64,000 bases of DNA from Buchananella hordeovulneris (lineage in GTDB: Bacteria > Actinomycetota > Actinomycetes > Actinomycetales > Actinomycetaceae), in assembly GCF_001907235.1 (NCBI RefSeq), contig NZ_MQVS01000005.1, forward strand, positions 1 through 64,000, given 5' to 3'. The position numbers were made by a program, and so were the translations under genes. The notes below the pieces were generated by a model. It was not told the origin of the DNA, did not search any database, and saw only the letters and a list, made by a program, of their open reading frames with translations. Below, piece after piece: positions 1-7,094 of this stretch. The number at the start of each line of letters is the position of its first letter. Within the stretch, counting starts at the first letter, position 1.

Positions 1-2
1 GG

Positions 3-404
3 CGGGGGTGGGCGCGGAAGGTGGTGGAGTGGGTGGGGGATTTTGGGGCGGGGGCTGGGCAGGGGGTGATTGATCTTTTGGTTGGGGTTTCTTCGCCGGT
101 GTGGGTGCCGGTGGTGTCGGTGTATCAGTTGGCGACGGGGGAGTTGACGTGGGGGGAGTTGGAGGCCAAGGTCGGTCTGGCGGGGCAGCAGGTGGGGGAT
201 TTGGGGCGGGCGGTGTGGGATAGTCCGGGGCGTACTTTGCTGGAGGTGGGCAAGGGGGCGGTTAGTTGGGATGAGTTTAAGGATCATTCTGGTCGGGCGG
301 CGGGGGGTTTGGTGCCTGATGCGGTGGCTGCGGCAGCTACCGGGGGGGGGCGGGGGTCAGCAGGGCCGTGTTGCGGCGCTTGGCGCGGGGTGGTGATGAG
401 CTAG
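3..404 (+). CDS. Polymorphic toxin / secreted-effector body, 5' partial, first reading frame
   Basis: This frame is open from the left edge of the window, so the gene begins upstream. It reads a Gly/Ala/Trp-rich segment (WVGDFGAGAGQGVIDLL... then GLVPDAVAAAATGG) typical of the linker between the export region and the toxin tip of actinobacterial polymorphic toxins. The frame goes out of register at a run of nine G (342-350). The continuation (LRRLARGGDEL...) lies in another frame from about 350 and ends at 949. I read 3-949 as one gene carrying a one-base slip, through mutation, phase variation or sequencing error. No enzymatic motif is visible in this part, so its role as the non-toxic body of the protein is inferred from its position. 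Confidence 0.55.
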   Translation, partial: RGWARKVVEWVGDFGAGAGQGVIDLLVGVSSPVWVPVVSVYQLATGELTWGELEAKVGLAGQQVGDLGRAVWDSPGRTLLEVGKGAVSWDEFKDHSGRAAGGLVPDAVAAAATGGGRGSAGPCCGAWRGVVMS

Positions 405-949
405 CAGCAGTGGCCGGGGCGGTGGAGCGTTTGACGCCCGAAGAGATCGCCAAGCTACCGCGCACGGATAAGGGACTGATAGACAGCAAACACCTACCCA
501 GTGAGATAAAAGACCGCTTGTTCGGGGTAGACCGCGGAGATGGGCGGGATGTCTTTGGCAAATACGTCAATAAGAACAAAGAGGCTGAGGTAACGGCTGC
601 CAGCGAAGCGAGGGGATTTGAGCAATACTTGGCAGAATTGGAAGAAAAAGGAATTAGCGTGGCGGAGAAGATTGAGGACAAGTTGCAAGCGACTGTGAGT
701 CGGGAGGGCATGCCGCCGGAAGTGGCGGAGAAGATCGGCAAGTGTCGGTATTTTGATAGGATAGTTCAACTTGAAGACGGCACCTGGGTGGGGGTAGAAA
801 TAAAAGCTGGTGGGGCGCGACAAAGTGTCGCACAGAGAGTCTTTGATAGATATGTGTCGCCCGAGCATCCGGCAACAGTTAAGCTTCGCGACGGCAGAAC
901 CATAGAGATAACCAAGGCTGAAATACAGAGAGTGAGATATAATGATTGA
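368..949 (+). CDS. C-terminal nuclease-like toxin tip of the same polymorphic toxin
   Basis: This is the continuation of the upstream frame after the G9 run; the first possible start (GTG at 368) is not necessarily used. The last ~90 residues contain YFDRIVQLEDGTW followed by VGVEIKAGG and AQRVFDRYVSPEHP. An Asp, then E-x-K on adjacent strands, is the arrangement of PD-(D/E)xK nucleases of the Tox-REase kind found at polymorphic toxin tips. Shorter copies of the same region recur at 1543 and 2376. Of the three, only this copy keeps D, E and K together. The gene overlaps the following immunity-like gene by 8 bases. Predicted role: intercellular DNase or RNase toxin. Family recognised by motif only. 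Confidence 0.6.
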   Translation: MLRRLARGGDELAAVAGAVERLTPEEIAKLPRTDKGLIDSKHLPSEIKDRLFGVDRGDGRDVFGKYVNKNKEAEVTAASEARGFEQYLAELEEKGISVAEKIEDKLQATVSREGMPPEVAEKIGKCRYFDRIVQLEDGTWVGVEIKAGGARQSVAQRVFDRYVSPEHPATVKLRDGRTIEITKAEIQRVRYND

Positions 950-1436
950 GTATGAGACAGTATCGCTTACCTGGGAAGGAGCGCTGGGTCAGGTAAGCCA
1001 CCCGCAGACACCGGAATCTGTTGCCGAAGATGTTAGATTGCGGTTGGTTTCTCCGCGGTATTTGGTGGAGGGCAAGCGGTATGGGATAAGTGTGTGGGCG
1101 GCGCCGGAGGGTGTGCATCCGCATGATGTACCTAAGCGTGCCGTAGCGCAGCGGAACTATATTCGTTGTTTGGGGATGGCCCGGGCGATGGTGGTGCAGA
1201 TTCGAGTCACGCAGCCGGACCGCACCACGGCGTTGTATGTGGTGGCGCGCGAACCGATAGCCGACCCGGAGGCCTGGGTGGAGCTGACCTGGAGCGGCTA
1301 CCAACACAAACCAGACAGCATCAAACTCCACCCAGAAGAGATCTTCACCGGGGAACAAGCAGTCCCGATTTTCCGCGCCTACATTGAAAACCAAGAACTA
1401 CCCCCACCCCACCTGCTACGACAAATAGAAGACTAG
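942..1436 (+). CDS. Immunity-like protein, copy 1 (164 aa)
   Basis: This 164-residue soluble protein starts at an ATG that overlaps the end of the toxin tip gene, the usual arrangement for an immunity gene that must be made with its toxin. It has no signal peptide or membrane segment. Its C-terminal third carries the block HPEEIFTGEQAVPIFRAYIE, kept with small changes in four paralogues downstream (1790, 2630, 3422, 3916). The middle contains VWAAPEG and NYIRCLG, also shared. Position suggests it binds and neutralises the Tox-REase-like tip. I do not recognise a named immunity family. Confidence 0.65.
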   Translation: MIEYETVSLTWEGALGQVSHPQTPESVAEDVRLRLVSPRYLVEGKRYGISVWAAPEGVHPHDVPKRAVAQRNYIRCLGMARAMVVQIRVTQPDRTTALYVVAREPIADPEAWVELTWSGYQHKPDSIKLHPEEIFTGEQAVPIFRAYIENQELPPPHLLRQIED

Positions 1437-1542
1437 ATCATCCTGCCGACAATCGGCGTCGGGTCCAGTCACTCGCCCGTGCTTCCCGAGCGAGCGCTCG
1501 TCCTTGAAATAGAGGAAGGTGAAGGATGAGTGGTGAGCTACT

Positions 1543-1788
1543 GTGCGCCCGGAGGGCATGCCGCCGGAAGTGGCGAAAGATATCGGCAAGTGGCATTATT
1601 GCGATCGGATAGTGCAATTAGAGGATGGCACCTGGGTGGGGGGGGGAGATCGAGTCAGGCGAAGCACGCCGCAGCCTGGCCCAGAGAACCTTCGACGATT
1701 TTGTCTCGCCCGAGCATCCAGCACGGGTGACTTTACGGGACGGCAGAGTCATAGAGATTACAAAAACCGTACTACATAGAGTGAGGGA
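1543..1788 (+). pseudogene. Orphan toxin-tip fragment, copy 2, frameshifted
   Basis: This is a displaced copy of the toxin tip, beginning at the same point (GMPPEVAKDIGKWHYCDRIVQLEDGTW) as the homologous stretch in copy 1. A run of nine G at 1638-1646 replaces a 5G-T-2G pattern seen in the other copies and shifts the frame by one. After the slip the frame reads GEIESGEARRSLAQRTFD, so the catalytic E-x-K has become E-x-E. It lacks an export region. After the slip there is no stop before the next immunity gene, so the frame runs straight into it. A silent cassette usable by recombination is possible; an active toxin is unlikely. Confidence 0.6.
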
Positions 1789-1789
1789 A

Positions 1790-2284
1790 ATGAGAAAACA
1801 TGAAGTTGTGGACCTGACTTGGGAAGGTGTTTTCGGGGAAGTTGAGCAGCCGCAAACCCCACAGTTGATAGCCGATAAGATATCGCGACGTTTGGTTTCT
1901 CCGCGGTATTTGGTTGATGGTAAGCGGTATGGGATGCGTGTGTGGGCGGCGCCGGAGGGCATGCATCCGTATGATGTGCCTAAGCGTGCCGTAGTGCAGC
2001 GGAACTATATTCGTTGTTTGGGGACGGCGCGGGCGATGGTGGTGCAGATTCGAGTCACGCAACCGGACCGCACCACAGCGCTGTATGTGGTGGCGCGCGA
2101 ATCAATAGCCGACCCGGAGGCCTGGGTGGAGCTGACCTGGAGCGGCTACCAACACAAACCAGATAGCATCAAGCTCCACCCCGAAGAGCTCCTCACCGGG
2201 GAACAAGCAGTCCCGATCTTCCGCGCCTACATCGAAAACCAAGAACTACCCCCACCCCACCTGCTACGACAAATAGAAGGCTAA
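1790..2284 (+). CDS. Immunity-like protein, copy 2 (164 aa)
   Basis: Same length (164 aa) and same start context as copy 1, with an ATG at 1790 inside the end of the toxin-tip fragment. Most residues are identical to copy 1 from VSPRYLV onward. Differences cluster in the first 50 residues (KHEVVDLTWEGVFGEVEQ against EYETVSLTWEGALGQVSH). That pattern suggests the N-terminal part is where specificity varies. It is the second of three near-identical units of about 845 bp (spacer, tip fragment, immunity gene). Confidence 0.65.
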   Translation: MRKHEVVDLTWEGVFGEVEQPQTPQLIADKISRRLVSPRYLVDGKRYGMRVWAAPEGMHPYDVPKRAVVQRNYIRCLGTARAMVVQIRVTQPDRTTALYVVARESIADPEAWVELTWSGYQHKPDSIKLHPEELLTGEQAVPIFRAYIENQELPPPHLLRQIEG

Positions 2285-2375
2285 ATACTCATGCAGATAA
2301 TGGGTTTCTAGTCCAGTAACCCGCCCGCGCTTCCCGAATGTAGGTTCCCCCTGAGGTGGAGGAGGTGAGGGGAGA

Positions 2376-2633
2376 GTGGTGGGCTGGGAGAGTATGTCGC
2401 TGGAAGTAGCGACACAAGAGATCGGTGGGCACTGTTGTTTTGAGGGAATAGTGCAATTGGAGGATGGCACCTGGGTGGGGGTGGAGATCAAGTCTGGCGA
2501 AGCTCGCCGAAGTTTGGCGCAGAGAACCTTCGATGCATATGTTTCGCCCGAGCATCCAGCACGAGTGAAACTGCATGACGGGCGAATTATAGAAATAGCG
2601 GATGTTATATTGCAGGAGGTGGAGGCCCAATGA
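2376..2633 (+). pseudogene. Orphan toxin-tip fragment, copy 3
   Basis: Third copy of the toxin tip, open from a GTG at 2376 to a TGA at 2631-2633 that overlaps the next start (ATGA). It keeps VGVEIKSGEARRSLAQRTFDAYVSPEHPARVKL, so E-x-K is present. The upstream Asp of copy 1 (YFDRIV) is replaced (CFEGIV). It has no export or linker domain, so it could act only inside the cell or as a donor for recombination into the full-length gene. Preserved frame over 86 codons argues against very old decay. Confidence 0.55.
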
Positions 2634-3124
2634 GAATGTATCAGGTTACAGACCTTGCTGGGGACGGTAAATTTGGGGAGATTTTGCAGCGTCAGACTCC
2701 GCAGTTGATTGCTGATAAAGTGGCGCACCGACTGGTTTCACCTATTTATCTAGATGGTGAGGAATATTATGGGATGCGTGTGTGGGCGGCGCCGGAGGGT
2801 ATGCATCCGTATGATGTGCCTAAGCGAGCCATTGCGCGACAGAACTATATTCGTTGTTTGGGGACGGCGCGGGCGATGGTGGTGCAGATTCGAGTCACGC
2901 AGCCAGATCACACCACGGCGTTGTATGTGGTGGCGCGCGAGCCGGTAGTCGACCTGGAAGCGTGGGTGGAGCTGACCTGGAGCGGCTACCAGCACGAACC
3001 CGACGGCATCAGGCTGCATCCCGAAGAGCTCCTCGCCGGGGAACAAGCCGTGCCGATCTTCCGCGCCTACATCGAAAACCAAGAACTACCCCCACCCCAC
3101 CTGTTGCGGGAGTTTGTTGCCTAA
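2630..3124 (+). CDS. Immunity-like protein, copy 3 (164 aa)
   Basis: 164 residues, opening MRMYQVTDLAGDGKFGEIL and then following the other copies closely through NYIRCLGTARAMVVQIRVT and HPEELLAGEQAVPIFRAYIE. It overlaps the preceding toxin-tip fragment by 4 bases (ATGA). The C-terminus (LLREFVA) differs from copies 1 and 2 (LLRQIE). A protective role against the same or a sibling toxin tip is inferred from context. Confidence 0.65.
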   Translation: MRMYQVTDLAGDGKFGEILQRQTPQLIADKVAHRLVSPIYLDGEEYYGMRVWAAPEGMHPYDVPKRAIARQNYIRCLGTARAMVVQIRVTQPDHTTALYVVAREPVVDLEAWVELTWSGYQHEPDGIRLHPEELLAGEQAVPIFRAYIENQELPPPHLLREFVA

Positions 3125-3421
3125 AGATGTCGGAGATGTCTCCGTCCGCCTAGCCAGTTGGCATCGTGGTCAATGCCACCGGATTCGAGTACTCCGGGTC
3201 TAGGTGGACTGGAACTAGCGAAGAGAAATGGCTGTGAGTACGGCGAGGCAGAGCATCGTCGGGGTGGTGATTTTGCTGCCAGCTCTCTAGCTGCTTGCCA
3301 GGCCGTGGCGCAGAACTTTGTCAGTTCCTGGTCCGTGGCGTGCGGGCCCTCCGGATGTCAGTGCCAGCCCGTAGAGTACGAGACAAGTCAGCAACCGCAC
3401 GAACAAGCAAAGGTGCAGCAA
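3125..3421 (+). other. Intergenic stretch without a recognisable gene
   Basis: These 297 bases separate the third immunity copy from the fourth. The frame of the following gene stays open back to about 3158, but the encoded sequence has no similarity I can see to the toxin tip or the immunity family, so I leave it non-coding. It may be the eroded remnant of another toxin-tip cassette, since each preceding immunity gene has one directly upstream. Confidence 0.35.
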
Positions 3422-3904
3422 GTGAGAATGTTCGAGTTCGCAGCAGTAGGCAGGGAAAGCGGGACGGAAAGCTTCGTGTGGCGTCCGCAGACGCCGCAGT
3501 TCGTCGCCGACCAGGTGGAGGGGTACTTGCGCGATCCAGGCTTCCTGGACGGAGGCGACTGCTTCGCCGTCATCGTTACCGCCGCTCCTGAGGGTAAAGA
3601 TCCTGAGGAAGCTCCGGGAGTCAACTACATCCAGAGCGCCGGGGCGTACGAGGCACTCACAGTCGAGATTCGCGTGACCGAAGAGGACGAGTCTTACGTG
3701 CACTACGCCGTCGCGCGGGAACCGATTGCGGACCCAGAGCAGTGGACCGAAGTTAGTTGGGATGCCGGTGGAAATTCGCGGGCATCAGTGCAACTACACC
3801 CGGAGGAAGTCTTCACCGGGGAACAAGCGGCTCCGGTCTACCGGGCTTACATCGAGCGCGGTGAGTTGCCGCCCGCCCACCTGCTCCGCGAGATCGACGT
3901 TTAA
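3422..3904 (+). CDS. Immunity-like protein, diverged copy 4
   Basis: Start chosen at GTG 3422 (VRMFEF...), which aligns with MRMYQV of copy 3 and lies 8 bases after AAAGG. About 160 residues. It retains the family signature (TAAPEGKDP, NYIQSAGAYEALTVEIRVT, HPEEVFTGEQAAPVYRAYIE) but differs at most other positions, so it is an older duplication or an import with different specificity. No toxin-tip fragment remains upstream, making this an orphan immunity gene. An in-frame ATG at 3428 is the alternative start. Confidence 0.6.
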   Translation: MRMFEFAAVGRESGTESFVWRPQTPQFVADQVEGYLRDPGFLDGGDCFAVIVTAAPEGKDPEEAPGVNYIQSAGAYEALTVEIRVTEEDESYVHYAVAREPIADPEQWTEVSWDAGGNSRASVQLHPEEVFTGEQAAPVYRAYIERGELPPAHLLREIDV

Positions 3905-3915
3905 GCGACTCGACC

Positions 3916-4413
3916 ATGCTTACCTATGAATGTGTGATCTACTCGCCTCAGGGCATAGACGAGTGCTTCGAATGGTGGCCCCATGACCCCAGCCGTTTCG
4001 CAGACGAGATCGAGTCCCTCCTGCGCGACCCCGGCTTTGTTGACGGACACGAATGCGTGGCGCTGAAAGTCTGGCGGGCACCCGAAGGGCAGTTCCCCTC
4101 AGATTTTCCGGCACGGGCAATAGTCAAAGAGACATACTTGCGCTGCCGGGGAGCCCATCAAGCAATGATCGTCGAATCCCGGGTAACCCGCCCGGACAGG
4201 ACGTTCGACCACTACATCGCCTCACGCATGCCAGTGGCTGACCCCGCGGCGTGGGAAAGCGTGACTTGGCTCGGAAAGGACGGCGACATCTGCTCGGTGG
4301 ATGTTCACCCGGAGGAAGTGTTCACCGGTGAACAGGCCGTCCCGATCTTCCGGGCCTACATTGAGCAGCAAGAATTCCCGTCCAGAGTGCAATGGCGGCG
4401 TGTGGGAGATTGA
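3916..4413 (+). CDS. Immunity-like protein, diverged copy 5 (165 aa)
   Basis: 165 residues starting MLTYECVIYSPQGIDECFEWW, only 11 bases after the preceding stop and so probably co-transcribed. It shares VWRAPEGQFPSDF, TYLRCRGAHQAMIVESRVTRPDR and HPEEVFTGEQAVPIFRAYIE with the other four. Divergence at the N-terminus and C-terminus (FPSRVQWRRVGD) is larger than among copies 1-3. It is the last member of the array; a strong hairpin follows at 4465. Confidence 0.62.
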   Translation: MLTYECVIYSPQGIDECFEWWPHDPSRFADEIESLLRDPGFVDGHECVALKVWRAPEGQFPSDFPARAIVKETYLRCRGAHQAMIVESRVTRPDRTFDHYIASRMPVADPAAWESVTWLGKDGDICSVDVHPEEVFTGEQAVPIFRAYIEQQEFPSRVQWRRVGD

Positions 4414-4464
4414 GGCGGGCTAGCACCGGGCGTGCGGTGGCCCGAGTAACTGGCTAGTTAGCCG

Positions 4465-4498
4465 GGGGGCGGTCCAGTGTGTGAACTGGACCGCCCCC
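4465..4498. terminator. Bidirectional terminator hairpin, copy 1
   Basis: GGGGGCGGTCCAGT (4465-4478) and its exact complement (4485-4498) form a 14-bp stem with a 6-base loop. It lies between two genes that converge on it (immunity copy 5 on plus, WXG-like on minus). Near-identical hairpins recur at 5706-5738 and 7033-7061. Confidence 0.7.
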
Positions 4499-4505
4499 GA
4501 TCGAT

Positions 4506-4863
4506 TCAGTCCATCCGCATATTTGGGGGCAGGTGCTGGGAATCGGAGGTGTCCTGTTCCAAGCCGAAAGGACTCAACGCAAACCTATTGCTTCGTTCTA
4601 GGTCTGTGGTGATTTGGGTGATGGCTTGTTGGAGTTGTTCTTCGTTGTGGGCGAAGTCTTTTAGGGCTTGTTGCAGGCGGGTGGTGAATTCGTCGAGTTC
4701 GGCGGCGTTTTTGCGTAGTTCGTCGGCCAGGGTGAGGATGAAGTTTTGGTAGGCGCGGCGGAAGCGTTGGGCGCCGGGTTCTACGCCCCAGCGGGCGGTG
4801 GTTTGTTGGGCGGCCCAGTCTTCGCAGGCTTTGATGCCTTTGTCTAGGGCGTCCTTGCCGTTG
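4506..4863 (-). pseudogene. WXG100-like protein, copy 1, start deleted
   Basis: The minus strand encodes an ESX/WXG100-like helical segment (KDALDKGIKACEDW, then ARWGVEPGAQRFRRAYQNF and a long amphipathic helix rich in Gln and Leu) ending MRMD at 4506. Compared with the second copy (5745-6173), exactly 90 bp are missing between two TCCTTGCCGT direct repeats. That removes the ribosome-binding site, the ATG and the first ~30 codons. The body frame is intact, but no convincing start remains. Such proteins are usually export partners of ESX/T7SS substrates. Confidence 0.55.
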
Positions 4864-5007
4864 GCGGGATGCTGCCGCTCCAGCCTAGGGTCGGAGCCGG
4901 CAGCGCGGCGGGCGTTATGCACCGGTAAATGTGTCCTGCCTGGTGGGCCGGGGGCGTGTGGCATTATGTTGCGCGTCACAGTCGACCAGGGAGTGGGAGG
5001 GGCGCAG

Positions 5008-5646
5008 ATGCGTAGCGGGTTTGGAAGTCTCAGGGCGGCGGTACTGGCGGGAATGCTACTGGCAAGTGCCTGCAGCCCAGCCACCCCCGACGCTGGCGCC
5101 TTGGCAACCACGCCGACCGCTGCCACCAACCCGACAAGCACAGCAAACGCTACGCCCACCCCAACCCCGTCCCCAACGGGCAGCGCCCTGGGCCCGGTAG
5201 GCACCATCGCCTTCCAAGACGACAAAGTCTGGCTAGTCACCCCCGAAGGCGACTACACCATGAACATCCCCGCCGGCATGCAAGGGGTGACGCCAAGTGT
5301 AAATGGTACTGAACCGCCATATATCGCCACGCCGGGAAGTGAGGATCTGCTTGTATCGTATAAATATTGGCCGGGATTGACTAGTCTTCCAAGCGAAGCA
5401 GAGGTAATGCGTTCAATAGGTTTTGCGATGGTTAATGAGCCCTTAGTTCGTAACGATATCAAACAATTTGGTGGCATGTCGGCAGTGGCGGGGCAGGCTC
5501 GGACCATTAACGATAGCTACTTCATTATTTCTGTGGCGGTAAATATTGGCGGATCCTTCTGGACGCTTAATTTCTCCGGTGTTGGCTTGGAGGAAACAGA
5601 ACAGTTACTGCAGCAGGCAAGTGACTCGCTGACTAAGCAGCCGTGA
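5008..5646 (+). CDS. Secreted lipoprotein, copy 1 (212 aa)
   Basis: Start at ATG 5008, behind the GGGAGTGGGAGGGG purine run. A signal peptide with lipobox LASAC (Cys22) is followed by an Ala/Thr/Pro-rich spacer, then a globular domain (GTIAFQDDKVWLVTPEGDYTMNIP...). The second half resembles a small lipoprotein domain ending FWTLNFSGVGLEETEQLLQQASDSLTKQP. It is transcribed away from the WXG-like gene. The second copy (6336) shares nearly identical DNA up to the codons for TMNIP; after that the proteins diverge strongly, so the variable part is the C-terminal domain. Function unknown; surface immunity or substrate-binding are possibilities. Confidence 0.7.
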   Translation: MRSGFGSLRAAVLAGMLLASACSPATPDAGALATTPTAATNPTSTANATPTPTPSPTGSALGPVGTIAFQDDKVWLVTPEGDYTMNIPAGMQGVTPSVNGTEPPYIATPGSEDLLVSYKYWPGLTSLPSEAEVMRSIGFAMVNEPLVRNDIKQFGGMSAVAGQARTINDSYFIISVAVNIGGSFWTLNFSGVGLEETEQLLQQASDSLTKQP

Positions 5647-5705
5647 CATGTTTGCTGCCGCGTTGCTGCCTGGTGTGCGGTGGCCCGAGTAACTGGCTAG
5701 TTAGT

Positions 5706-5738
5706 CGGGGGCGGTCCAGTGCACCTGGACCGCCCCCG
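5706..5738. terminator. Bidirectional terminator hairpin, copy 2
   Basis: CGGGGGCGGTCCAG (5706-5719) pairs with 5725-5738 (14 bp, 5-base loop). It sits between the converging lipoprotein copy 1 and WXG-like copy 2 and is a near copy of the hairpin at 4465. Confidence 0.7.
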
Positions 5739-5744
5739 ATCGAT

Positions 5745-6173
5745 TCAGTCCATCCGCATATTTGGGGGCAGGTGCTGGGAATCGGAGGTGTCCTGTTCCA
5801 AGCCGAAAGGACTCAACGCAAACCTATTGCTTCGTTCTAGGTTTGTGGTGATTTGGGTGATGGCTTGTTGGAGTTGTTCTTCGTTGTGGGCGAAGTCTTT
5901 TAGGGCTTGTTGCAGGCGGGTGGTGAATTCGTCGAGTTCGGCGGCGTTTTTGCGTAGTTCGTCGGCCAGGGTGAGGATGAAGTTTTGGTAGGCGCGGCGG
6001 AAGCGTTGGGCGCCGGGTTCTACGCCCCAGCGGGCGGTGGTTTGTTGGGCGGCTCAGTCTTCGCAGGCTTTGATGCCTTTGTCTAGGGCGTCCTTGCCGT
6101 CGGCGGCCAGGCGGGCGCGTTGTTGTTCGGCTAGTTCGTAGTCGATGGACAGGTCTTCTTCGTCTGGGCCCAT
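5745..6173 (-). pseudogene. WXG100-like protein, copy 2, nonsense codon
   Basis: This copy keeps a complete start: AAGGAG six bases before ATG (6173) and the N-terminus MGPDEEDLSIDYELAEQQR. At 6054-6056 the Trp codon found in copy 1 (CEDW) is a TGA, so translation would stop after about 39 residues. The remaining frame to 5745 is otherwise intact and nearly identical to copy 1. A full product would be 142 residues. The two copies therefore carry different single lesions, and recombination between them could restore a complete gene. Confidence 0.6.
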
Positions 6174-6335
6174 GGTCGGCTCCTTGCCGTTGGCGGGATG
6201 CTGCCGCTCCAGCCTAGGGTCGGAGTCGACAGCGCGGCGGGCGTTATGCACCGGTAAATGTGTCCTGCCTAGTGGGCGGGGGGCGTGTGGCATTATGTTG
6301 CGCGTCACAGTCGACCAGGGAGTGGGAGGGCGCAG

Positions 6336-6953
6336 ATGCGTAGCGGGTTTGGAAGTCTCAGGGCGGCGGTACTGGCGGGCGCGCTGCTGGCAAGTGCCTG
6401 CAGCCCAGCCACCCCCGACGCTGGCGCCTTGGCAACCACGCCGACCGCTGCCACCAACCCGACAAGCACAGCAAACGCTACGCCCACCCCAACCCCGTCC
6501 CCAACGGGCAGCGCCCTGGGCCCGGTAGGCACCATCGCCTTCCAGGACGACAAAGTCTGGCTAGTCACCCCCGAAGGCGACTACACCATGAACATCCCCC
6601 AGGGGTACGAGGTGAAAAGCTCTCCTGCGGGAAGTGATACACCGCCTGAGATTTATGCGCCTGGTTCTGACGGTCCCATAATGTCCTTTGTTTATCTGGA
6701 TGAATTTTCGGCACTGCCTTCTAGGGATTCGGTTTTGCTCTCGGTGGGATCTGGCTACCACAATGATCCTCAGTTGCGAGAAGATATACGCGAATTTGGG
6801 GGGCGGCCGGCCATTGCGGTTCAAGCGCGCACCTTTGCTGACACATATGCGCTGATCTCGCTTAGTGCTGAGATTGGTGGGTCCTTCTGGACGTTTAATT
6901 TCTTCGGTGTTGATCTGGGGGGAAACGGAACAGTTATTGCGGCGGGCGAGTGA
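6336..6953 (+). CDS. Secreted lipoprotein, copy 2 (205 aa, frameshifted tail)
   Basis: Start at ATG 6336, with the same signal peptide, lipobox (LASAC) and Ala/Thr/Pro spacer as copy 1. After TMNIP the domain changes (QGYEVKSSPAGSDTPPEIYAPGSDGPIMSF...) while keeping the fold pattern, including GGSFWTFNFFGVDL. A run of six G at 6917-6922 shifts the frame near the end; without it the protein would end like copy 1 (ETEQLL..ASDSLTKQ). Probably still folded, since only ~15 terminal residues change. Confidence 0.65.
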   Translation: MRSGFGSLRAAVLAGALLASACSPATPDAGALATTPTAATNPTSTANATPTPTPSPTGSALGPVGTIAFQDDKVWLVTPEGDYTMNIPQGYEVKSSPAGSDTPPEIYAPGSDGPIMSFVYLDEFSALPSRDSVLLSVGSGYHNDPQLREDIREFGGRPAIAVQARTFADTYALISLSAEIGGSFWTFNFFGVDLGGNGTVIAAGE

Positions 6954-7032
6954 CTCGCTAACGAAGCAGCAGTGATCTGCCAGTCGCTGTGCCAACACCA
7001 GACCTGAGGTGGGTCGGGGGCCGTATGGACCC

Positions 7033-7061
7033 GGGGCGGTCCAGACGCACTGGACCGCCCC
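7033..7061. terminator. Bidirectional terminator hairpin, copy 3
   Basis: GGGGCGGTCCAG (7033-7044) pairs with 7050-7061 (12 bp). It lies between the converging lipoprotein copy 2 and the aminopeptidase gene. Same sequence family as the hairpins at 4465 and 5706. Confidence 0.65.
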
Positions 7062-7094
7062 CGCTCTATGTCGAGATAGCTGCAGCCGCCCGGG

